Positions 50,162 through 61,500 of a stretch of 64,000 nucleotides of DNA are shown piece by piece (positions within the stretch are counted from its first letter, which is position 1; each line of letters starts with the position of its first letter). The stretch is from Pohlia nutans (taxonomy: Eukaryota; Streptophyta; Bryopsida; Bryales; Mniaceae), in the NCBI GenBank assembly GCA_022496805.1, contig CM040089.1, forward strand, positions 42,082,372 to 42,146,371. The letters run 5' to 3'. A program made the translations under genes and the position numbers. Under the pieces are notes generated by a model. That model ran no database searches. It had not been told where the DNA came from and worked only from the letters and a program-made list of their open reading frames with translations.

Positions 50162-52529
50162 TCGTCCTAGCACAGTAAAGATTCATTCTCTAGACTATGA
50201 AGTAGTTCTCTTCATTTAAATGGCTCTAGTAAGACTAGAGTTGATTCATCCCATTCTTTAATTACACTCATAGCTACAGTGATTACAACTGTCTACAATA
50301 GTTGGCTGAATACCAACCCTGTCATTCTTGAACTGAGTACCAACCCAGGTTCCATTCTTAAGTTACTCAAGACGAATGAGGATCTGTGACAAAGAAAGAA
50401 GCTGTCAGAGAATCGGAGCATCTCCTAAATTTCCTTTGAATTAGCAGATGGGCCTGAGATGAACATTAGTAGCTTCTTAGTTTCCAGAAAATTTATATTA
50501 TCGTAATTCAGGACTCATATTGATTTCTGCACTGTTTTATTCTGCAAGCATTCCTGCTACACTTAGAAAGACTGTATACGATGCGAGTCTCGACAGTAAT
50601 TAATGCATGGCTGGGTGTCGTCAACTACGACCAAATTGGTTGCTCAAGGTGGGACGCAGTTATGGGAATGAACTCAGCTGAAGAAGGCATATACGGAGTC
50701 CATGGGAGAGCTCAAACTGCAGATCCTTCGTCATAGAGCATTGTCAGTATTCAAGCAATCTTTCTGTTGTGAGCAACCAATGGTGTAATCAGTACTAAAT
50801 TATTAAAATTCTGAATTTATTTGCGATGGTTATCATACTCGTCCAAGGTCCAACACATTCCTGAGTCCTGATTAACATTTGTGGTTTACGCCTCTACAGA
50901 TTCAATCAATACAGTCTGTCTCAACTTCTGACCAAAATCTTAGGGTAATAATAAACTTGCCTCATGTGAGGTCCCACATAATTTGGTGTACCCATGACTC
51001 CCTGTACAACGCTCCGTCGTGGAAGGGATGGAACTGTTTGACCATAAAATCTGAGTGTCCTGCTCTGTTTGTAAAGTCAATCATATCTGAAGAGAGAGGC
51101 TGGTGGCAATTCATCATTCACAATTTGAGACGAATTATCTCTTACTAGTGAAAACCGTCTGCACTGTAAGCAAGTGCTGTCATTCGAAGTAGCTCGCTCT
51201 CTCGATCAATTGGTTGTAGCTTAACGTCTGTCTGTCTGTGCATCATGAAAATAGGATCCATCGCACCTTAGTAAACAATTTCGTCACGTTTACAGTACAC
51301 TTTCCAGAGGTTTTCATACTCACAACAAGGGTTTTCGGAAAATAAATTAGGTTTTTTCAGTAACTTTTAGACAGCATCATGAAGAAAATGATTCATGGGG
51401 AGGTCTTCAGGCTATGGTCACAGTAATCATACGGAGCCTCATGAATCTTTCTCTTTATTTTGCTATCCAAAAGTTCTTGAAACCATTGATGTCATTGTCC
51501 CTTAATTTGTCTGATACGGTCAGTGTTTAAGGATTCCAAATCATGGAAAATTGGCACAATTTAAGGACGGACACGTTCATTCTGACGAACCATAGAACGT
51601 TTGCCAATCACTAAGGTGTTGCTGCTTATGTGGTATTATATGCAAATTCTGCAAGCTTTCTGATTTACTCATCAAGATGCAGGAATCAAAGTTCTTGAAT
51701 TCATGAAGGAAACCAAACTATGGAAGTATTCAGAGATTCTTACGAGGAGCACAACTTGACAAAGATACGAATGTAAGCGGAGTCCTGAAGCATGATTTTC
51801 CCTTTTCATACAGACGAAAATTAAACAGGTGGTTGACCATCTACTTTGACAGTACTTCTGCACAAGAGACAGAAGAAGAACTGTCACGTTGCAATGCTTT
51901 GACATTGCATGTACCAAGTGCAACAGGCTTGATTTCAGGGCGATGCCAATTCACATATTACCTCCATTATGCAAACAGAAACTGCTTGCTCTAATCATGA
52001 TTCGAATCATGTAAACAAAGAACGTACTCGATCTCCGTGCTTGGTTTAATAGGACAGTTGCACGCCTCATAGAAGCTTTTGATGACCGGATCTTCACACT
52101 TAACCACAAAGTGGAGGCGACTGAATTCTCTCACACGTCTTGAAAATGGGCTGCACGTACAAATGATTTTGTGGGCATGCATGGACCATTTATATTGCTA
52201 CGAGTAGTAACATGAATGTATGCTAAAAAGCTCATAACAGAAAAGAGTTTGCCAACAAAAGACATTGCCTCTGGTCGTTGGGCCACTACGTAATCCCGTT
52301 GACCATGAATCCTGTGGTTGTTTACCTGTAACAAGGTTAACTTGGTATCAGAAAATGTTCACAAAACCACCTCCATATCTTGCAGTCAAGGATATCTCAA
52401 AGCAGGACAAAATGTGGGTGGCCCCTCCTTGCACTGAACGAGTTAATAAGAATCTGAACTTTGCAGTTGCCTCACAAAAAGACTAACATTAATTTAGTAA
52501 CTTAGTTACAGTGCATTTAAATACCTACA
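50162..52529. other. Intergenic region between convergent genes
   Basis: Between the plus-strand LEA_2 gene and the 3' end of the minus-strand DZIP1-like gene. It should hold both 3' UTRs. No other gene or repeat recognised. Confidence 0.45.
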
Positions 52530-55500
52530 CTATTTCTCTGCTGCGTCCTCATCACTATCCCAATCACCCAATCCGAATGCATATTCGTCCACTTCCTCTT
52601 CCTCGGACTGCCGAGTATGGTCAACAACATCAGCAATAGACCTAATTAATTCTCCTCGTGATGGAGGGTCTCTGTTCTTTCGGGAGGAATTCGCTTGCTT
52701 TAGCGTGGGCTCCCATGAGTACGTTCTGACCATCATAAAAGTTCAAGTCAGTCTGAATCAGTGCTAGCTAGTAGTCCGAAAATGCAGGACTTACGATGAA
52801 GCTATAAACATATCTTTTCATCGCATATATGTAACAGATTTTATAGTAAAATTAGACTGTTTCAAGAATCTATAGCCATAGCCTCCCTATATATCGAGAG
52901 GAGGCTCCCGTTATGATCATGGTGACCTCCCCATGAATAAAATTTATGCTGTTGTATAAAACATTTACTGAAAACCATGTTATTGGATTCATTTGAGGAA
53001 CGACATAGAAATCACCTGGAAATTCGTCCCTCAGGAGGCGGGGACCTTGGGCCTAAGTGTATGTCACTGGCACCAGTTTTCGAATGCTTCAAGGCCCAAT
53101 TCACATTTTTACTTTTGTATGGAACTTGAGCCTCTTGCATATCGTCACTGCTTTCACTAACCCCACTGCTTTGCGGACTACTTTGCTCGCTACTTCTCAC
53201 GTCACTTGCGCCACCCGGTTTCATTTCACGCTCTCTGGAGTCTTCTCTGGACTCAGAACCGGATTCATCGCTCTTATTGCTCCTACCAGACTGCCCAAAT
53301 TGAAACACACCATGTCATAACCAGACACTCTGTTTCTTATCCCGAAGTTCACAATATACAAGCATCAGGAATTTAGGACCCCATGGATTTTAAACAATTT
53401 CCATGCGACATCCGATATTTCATGGGTTTGTACATTTTTCGCACAAATTTTGCACGGATTTCATGCTAATTTCGCATGGATTTTTCACTTTGTTGATAAC
53501 AAAAAGAGTGAATGTAGAAGCCGTGCGGATTTAGTGTAGAATTAGCTCGGAATCCATGCGAAATCCGTGCAAAAATTGTACGAACCCATGAAATATCGAA
53601 TGTTGCACGGAAATCGTTAAAAATCAATGAGGTCCTAAATTCTCGTTGAACGGGGTTTTAACTTTCTAAACTTGACCATTACACTACTAGGATCATACAC
53701 TGTGCTACGTTTGTTAGGCTCAAATTAGAGGAGTAATTTAAGCAACGTTGGGAAGTAACTCAGGCAACGTTGCAGCTTGTTAAGCAACACTTAGGAACCG
53801 TAATTATCAGTTGTTATAGCTACTCCCCCAACGTTGCGAACATCAATGTATGATCCTAGTAATGTCAATTTGGAAAGCCATTCAAGAAATTATGGACTAC
53901 GTAGTTGTATTGTTCATTCGGCATATATAACATTTGATGGAAACCTAATGTATTTCATCAACCCAAAAGGGCAGTTCCATGAAGCATATGCCAGCTAGTG
54001 CCGTATTTTCAATAATGGCAAGGGACACAAATGAATATGTTTATATGGATTATGCAGGTGTAATTGTATATTAGAGATATGCAAACCTCCTCGACGCTGT
54101 CCTCAGCATTAGAGCAATCAGACCCAGAATCTGTGATGACGTTAAAGGGCGGCTTAAGTGTTACCAAGTCACGATCACGTACAGCCATCTGTCACACAAA
54201 ACATGTTAGGAGGCATTTACTTAAGACACTTTACAATCTCAAGGAGCGGTTATGCGACAAGGAGAACGTAGGTAACTATTTAAAGACCGGATAATAGTTA
54301 GAAAGTTATATAATTCACATTCAGTGCTTACTTGCGTATGCCGGACAACAGCATGTCTCTCATACTCCACGATTTGCCGCTCATCGCCATGGATCTGAGA
54401 CATACGCATGGATCGCTGCATGCCCAGCGCGCTAGATATTGATTTGTATGTAGTATCACTGCAGACATGTCATAAAGCACACAATTCATACTGAGCTAAA
54501 CTTACAACTCCTAAGTTCAAAAACGGGACCACCAAAGACCAATTCAAGGGTACGTACGTAGGGCGGCGCATCATCAACAGAAGCACAAGAGCACATGGAT
54601 TTCAAAAGGTTTGTAAACATACCTGATGCCGATTGTGGTTGGTGTTATTCCAAATTTTTTTAATTCCTTACGAAGCTGGCCACCAAAATCCTGCATTAAG
54701 AATAAAAACATCAAATACACTTGTAGAAAACCAACCCACACTGAGAGTAGATATTTATAGCAAAAGAGATACCATAACTCTTCTGACAAAACCTGTTTCA
54801 GTGACTTTATGTTATGCCAAGATCAAATATAACCTATCACATAGTGCAAATCGCTAGAGCAAGTGATCGAGTTGCATGGAAAATGTGCCAGTAGCTAGGA
54901 GGCTAAAGCACCAATACATACATTTGTTGTCTTTTCTGTCTCTGTCTCTGTATCTGGAATTGGTAGAGTATGTGCAACTTCTCCAACATCCGTGGCACCG
55001 ACCTTAGAGGTCTCTTGCAGCCGGCTAGGAATCTGCAAGCATCAAAGTGACCAAACATCTTGAAATTGACTGTAAGCGGAACTTTGCTTGAAACTTTAAT
55101 CTGTACTAAGGTTCGTAGTTTTCCTTAATTTTTTGAATGAGAAAGACTACTGTGAATTTCAAGAACTCGCGGTCGGTAAGTCGAAATCGTGCAAAACCAA
55201 GTCAGCACATCCCTCGCCAAGAGTTAATATCCAATAGCATCTCATACGCCCCATGGACCTCTGTCACGGTTTGTGACATCTCACCGTCAGCGGCTAAACA
55301 AAGAAACACAAAAGTTCTACTGTCCTTGATGGTAATGAAGGACGATGGAATAATATTCTCACATTTTCCTCCTCAGGTGGTGTAGTGCCTTTCTCAGCGT
55401 CATCTTCCTACACGCAACAAACATGGCACAAGTGAATTTAAACAATATCCATACCATGTTGAAACCTGTTACACTGCATGGACACACTGATTAGTTTAAC

Positions 55501-58500
55501 AAGCACACAATAATAAATATTATAGCTTAGATTCACTGTAATTATTTTGACGAATGAGCCGAACAGCAAGGCTGCCAAAACCACAAAAAGCACCGCAGGT
55601 TCTTCTGTCTTCCATTACCATAGAGCGTCGATCTATGCAGAATCTAACACTGGAAGCAAATAGATACTGTGATAAAAGGTGAAGAGAAGTCCGGAACCTC
55701 AGTTCCAATTTCTGTTTCAGTTTCAGTTGTTTCAATATCAGGTAGGGTGGGTTGCACATGAATTCCACTGTTGACTTTGGGCTTAAATTCGGTTGGAAAG
55801 TATTTTCCAAGTTCACGTGTGACAGCACTCAGACGTTCCATGATGTGCTCCTTGGAAGGGGGTACAGTTACAGTGTTATGGGGATTCATTCGATTGCGGG
55901 TGATAGGCTTCTTCAAATCAGGGTTGCTACTGAGAACAGCCAGATGAAAAGAAGTTGTTCGTGGCTGAGGTGGAGGTTGAGGATTTCCTATACCGCGTCT
56001 CAAGTAGGGATGGAGGGGTCTCTTGCAGCATGGGCCAGGTTTATAGGGCGGCGGAGAATGGAACGGCTGTACTCGGGTTTCAGGAAGAGGACCCAGGTTT
56101 TCCGCTCGCTTGCTTACAATTTTCCGCACTGTGTGAATTGTTGATTCAGACTTACTGATCATGGACCTTTCCAATTTGGGGGGCAACGCGGCTTGCAACA
56201 GAGGAGCTATCTGTCAAGGCTCAAAGGAATATCATGTGATTTATGACTTGCTGAAGTTCTACACGAGATATCATCTCGTTCTAGCTTTGCTGCAGGCTCT
56301 ACTGGAAAATTTCTCCAATCTATGACATTAATGACCCATACCAGAAAGCCACTCTTGTAAGTAATGATCGATTCAACATGAAAGTAAATTTAATAAAATT
56401 AGACTGTTTCAGGAGCAGTTCTCCATGATTCGTGAGGACATCTTATGGTCGCAGGGATCATACGGACATCTCCCATGGATCATTGAAAAGTTTCTTAAAC
56501 AGTCTAATTTGAATGAAAACCCTGTTATCCTCAGAGTCATGTCAATGGTGCAAGTTCTGCTCCATCAAAAATATACAGGATTCATCCAAACCCAGCACCA
56601 AGATGCAACATATACATCAAATGCTTGAAGGTGGAGAATGAACCAATTCTTGTGATGTCAACAACTTACACTTTCAGACGGCGTTTCTGATTTGGAGGTG
56701 TAAGAATACTGGGTTGCAGGTTTGCAGCTTCCTGTCTCTTCGCTTCTTGTTCGTTTCCCTTTCTTCCTTTCCTCTAGATTCTCTTTCACAAGTTCCTTAG
56801 CTAGAAGCTGTTGGACAGCTTTCTGGCGCCTAAAGTAAAATCATCAAACTCTTGACGTAATTTTGACCCTGTCTATGCACCGAGAAACGACTGGCCCTGT
56901 TCGGTATTTGAGTTGACCAAAGCAGCCGCCTCTAGATGCAGAATACAAATGCAACTATGTCTTGTGCCAGGGAGTGCACCTTTTGCTAATGTACTATACC
57001 ACGTGGGTGCACAATATGGGTGGGTATTTATTCAGACTTGTAGTTACAATATATACTTACAATTAGGGTATTGTTTTTCTTAACAGCATAGATATATTGT
57101 GCACTATTTATCATGGAACACTAGTAATAAATTTACAATAAGGACATATACACATTATAAGAACTATGATAGGGATTCTAAAAGTATCCATGTTTCATCT
57201 ACTCTCATACATATTTCATTCATTCTATCATCTTCCTTAAAGAATAATAAAGCATATTAGGCGCTCTACAAATATTGAAATCCCTTTTTTTTTCAATACC
57301 TGATATTAATTTGTATACATAATATATGATATTGCATTCCCGGGGTCCAGTGATTACCTTTTCTGCTGTTCGTGTGCAGCAGCCATCTCCCATTCCAGCT
57401 GCGCACGCATTTCTTCAACTGTGGTAGGGTTATCACCCCCTCTTAATTTCATCTGCAACAACAACAGGAGCTCCAGATCAGCTGAAATTTACGTGTAGTG
57501 CATGCACATCAATAATAAAGATATTTTTCCAAGGCCACCATAAACAAGTCCTCACTAAGTCAATACTTTCGTTGTTGCTAGCTGTGAAAAGATTGAGGCA
57601 AACCTCTGGTCCTGAGAGTCGATGAAGAGTCAAAACACCTCAGTGCTAATAAGTTATAACACCATGAAACCAGGAATCATCCCAATGCAACTAGCTTGTC
57701 TGTCTGAATGTAAGTACAACGACAATGCTTGTCAGAACGCCGCTCGAGGTCCTACAAAAGCCGCCCGGGACAAAAGCAAACGAAGTTTGACCCGAACTCG
57801 GAGCTTCAAGCCTTCATATCAATCACAGAGATAGAGAACCTTTTTCAATGCTGCGGAACATTTCGGCCTCTCCTTATATGACTGTATCGTCATTCTCTGT
57901 GGGGTGAGGAAACGAAGTGCTCGTTTGACAGGTGATGCAGAATTATGAGCATCGGGAGATGATTCCCCCTCACTAAGCTCTTCGTCATGATTGCTGTGCA
58001 CAGAAATGGCCTCTGTCCTTATTCTAGGGCGAGCTAGAGCACGCAGGGCCTCATCCTTCTCAGTCCACCGCTCCCTCGGAGAGCAGCCTTGTCGTTCTTT
58101 ATTCATTGATACTGCAACGGGTTCCTCCTCAATCTGCACACAAAAAAGCTCAACAACAGAAGTATTTTCAGGGATAGGTTCAATCTGTGCACAATACCAC
58201 AGAAATCTATAAATGCAACTGCCCTATAGTTGGAGGATAAACAGCAGACTAAAGGACAAAGGATTCATCGTTTGAAAAATGTAAGTCAGATGGGGCTAAA
58301 GTTTATATCAGTGATGAGCATTGCACGTATCGGTCAATAAATAAATAAATTGGACAAAAGAGAGCCTCTCAAAAGTGCTTAAAAAACATGCACAAACTAT
58401 ACCATGTTCGTGAGCATGATTCCCCCACTGAAGTTTAATTTTTTCAAGGGCATGGAAATTTCAGGCCTCCCATTGAATGGTGATTGATCCAGAACCGGGG

Positions 58501-61500
58501 AAAGGCGGTCTTCGAGTTCTAGGCTTGAATTATTTAATGTATTGGATGGCTTCTGAACCAGGGTGGTATTGTCATGATTCTGAGAATCCGACACATCACA
58601 CAGGTTCTGGGTGGCAGGCTCTTTGGCTTCGATTATTGCAAGGATGGGCTCAGGTATTTCATGATATGGATGGACAGGGCTTTTAGCATTTGCCTCATCC
58701 TCTTGTAGCTTGCTTGGCACTGTTTCCACTGGTTCAGTTTGCGGGGATTTAGGTGGGGAATGGATTCTCGAGGTACAAACCACCGACGGATTTTCAGGAG
58801 ATTGACAGGAAGCTTTCAATTTATCAGGTCTGTCGCCAGCTTGGACAGCTATATTGTTTACCTTGGACATTGTTCTTCTGAGGTGTTGATTCTCCTTGCG
58901 CAGATCGTCTATCTGCAAAGTCACACACATTACAGAAGCATATAGCACACATCATGCAATTGCTCATCACTAGGAAAAATTATTTTCACTCGGAAGAAAT
59001 TACAGGATTCTATCCTTGAAATCTTGAGTGAATTATCAAACGTTGTGAAATTCTTAATGTGAAATTGAACACCCATAGTATATGCTGTACGTGTTTGGTG
59101 TAGCACTTAGAGCCAAAAAAAGGTTCATGACCAGAACATTACCTGCGCCACCAGTGCAAAGGCACTCTGCCGCTTTGCAAACTGCAAATCTGAAACCTGC
59201 AAGTACAGACATGAACTCAGGTTCATGTTGGCAAGAAGATAGCATAGTCTAGAACCGGAATGGATGTCTACAAAGCTTTAGTTTTCCGATAGCAAAATTC
59301 TGTCACTGTCAACATGGAAATACAATCATCAAGAAGGCTGCCGGAGTACAACATTAACATATCACGAGGCTTCTGCTAGTGATTCTTACTTCAGCATATG
59401 CCACATTCAGCTCCTTGAGTAGTTTAGAATTCTCCTGCACATGATATAAACACAGCAATTTTTTTCAGTTTATAAGACAAGTTTTAGAGATGAATTAATC
59501 AGGCATACTTTTTAATACATCGATTTATGGCTATAAGTGATGGACAGTGCAACAAATATGGAAGGCCAGTGGGGTAATAAGAATTGCCTGACCAAGAGTC
59601 TTCACTTGACGCTCCAAACCGGAAAATTTGCTTTCCAGTTCATATAGTCTCTGATAAACACACGCATTCCATGAGCATACCACATCCTCATCAAATGCCG
59701 TGTTTATAAAATACGAGAGAAAGGTTGTTTCAAAACTGAATGAGATAATCATCGGTAATTATACCTCTTGATTCGGACCATGGTGTTTTTCTTTCGATTT
59801 TTCCACAGCATGCCGGGAGTTCTGAGGTTATATTACAGAGAACTTCCTTAGTATCAGTTTGACTCAGTTCGACGAATATCTATGTGGAATCCGACCCTCA
59901 GAAAAAGGATTGAGGATGAGAATATACTAAGCAGAAATCAGAATCGAGAAAAACTTACATTTGGTGAAGCAGAAAGAATTTGTGCTTGGAGAACCTGAAG
60001 TCGGGTTTGAACTTCATGCAGTTGGTTGTTGCTTTGCCTCAAATCCTCTTGCAATGTCCGTACCTGCAAGACTTTAGGATCCGAAACCCTCTGAGTGTTT
60101 GAGGTCACAGGAAAACTATAAAATTTATAAGCTCACAAAGTTCTCCTCTTACTAGATGATCATTCCTAGAAGAGCTTGCTTCAGCTACTACAAAAAGATG
60201 AGTAGATTTATTTGTGATGAAATTGCAAATCAGATCCTATAGCAAATTGAAATACCTGTGTGTTGGAATTGGTTTCTGCCCTTTGCAAATCTGCCTGTCA
60301 TTGCGTTGCCTCCAAAGCATTAATTAGCAACCTTGCATAATAAACATCCTCACACTGAGATACTCATGTCTTAATGGACAAGAGTGAGTCTCATGCTAAC
60401 ATTCTAGGGGCTTTATGTATGAGGGGTGGTAGACTGTCTGATTCCTCTTTAATTTGGACAATTAAGTTGATGTCAATCCAATGGAATTGCCCACTGGACC
60501 TATGCTAGTTGTAGATTTAAAAGAGTCCCAATATGGTGGAAAGTCCCAATTAAATGAATATTGCCATGGATGCCATCTAAGGATACGAACACATTCCTAG
60601 TCCTCATGCTTAACCCCTAAAGGACCAAGAAGCCCAAATTGGGCCTCATGATTTTTTTAGCAGTTTTGAATAGGTTTTATGTGGACTTTCTTTAGTTCAA
60701 ATTTGTTTTTTTTTTACCAACATATGCACTGTTCTTCATTGATTCTAGTGATATAAAATTCAGTCTCATCTGAATTGTGTTTTTCACAATATGATCAATT
60801 GAATTTGTCATTTTTAAACCATGGATCCTTGGTCCTTTTGGGGTTAAGCTAGAGTGGATGGAGGATTGACCTGGTATCGCTCACGAAGTTGTTGGATCTC
60901 TGCCTGGACAGCGACGCTCATTTCTGCTTTCACCTACATCAAAAGTTGAACTACGCTGTTAAATGACCTTCAGTCAAAAAAAAATGAGTTGTTAAACAAG
61001 AGAGTACAAAACTGCTGCAGAACACGCCAAAACTTTTAATCCCTAAAGGACCAAGAAACCCAAATTGGGTCTCGTTTTAGCAATTTTTAGTAGGTCTTAT
61101 GTGGACTTCTTTTTGTTCAAATTTATTTTTTGTTTGACCAACACATGCAATGTTCTTCATTGATTCGGGTGATATAAAATCTGGTCTTATTTGAATTATA
61201 TTTTTTCACAATATGATCAAGTGAATCTGTCATTTAACATGAATCCTTGGTCCTTTAGGGGTTAACCCCTAAAAGTCCCTCAGGTTGCGCATGTACAGTG
61301 ACTCACAAAACCGAGTTGGTGCTTGAATGTTTTTCGGTAAATAAGCAATACCAACACATGGAGTGAAAAATTAAACAAACATAAAACCACTTTAGAGAGT
61401 AGGAGTTTTATTGATTATTCACATGGAAATTGAAAACAAAATACACATAATATATGGTAGCACTCAAATTTTGAAATCAAGCCCCTCACTGACTCAGTTT

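Noticed and set aside
49289..50173. 294-codon open frame on the minus strand
   Set aside because: Exact antisense of the GC-rich LEA_2 gene; histidine/valine-rich with no domain. A by-product of codon bias on the real strand.
55155..55290. Possible extra DZIP1-like exon on the minus strand
   Set aside because: An acceptor-like ACAG exists but no donor before a stop; the flanking exons already join in phase without it.
55752..56144. 130-codon plus-strand frame
   Set aside because: Antisense of DZIP1-like exon 55698-56210, which joins its neighbours in phase.
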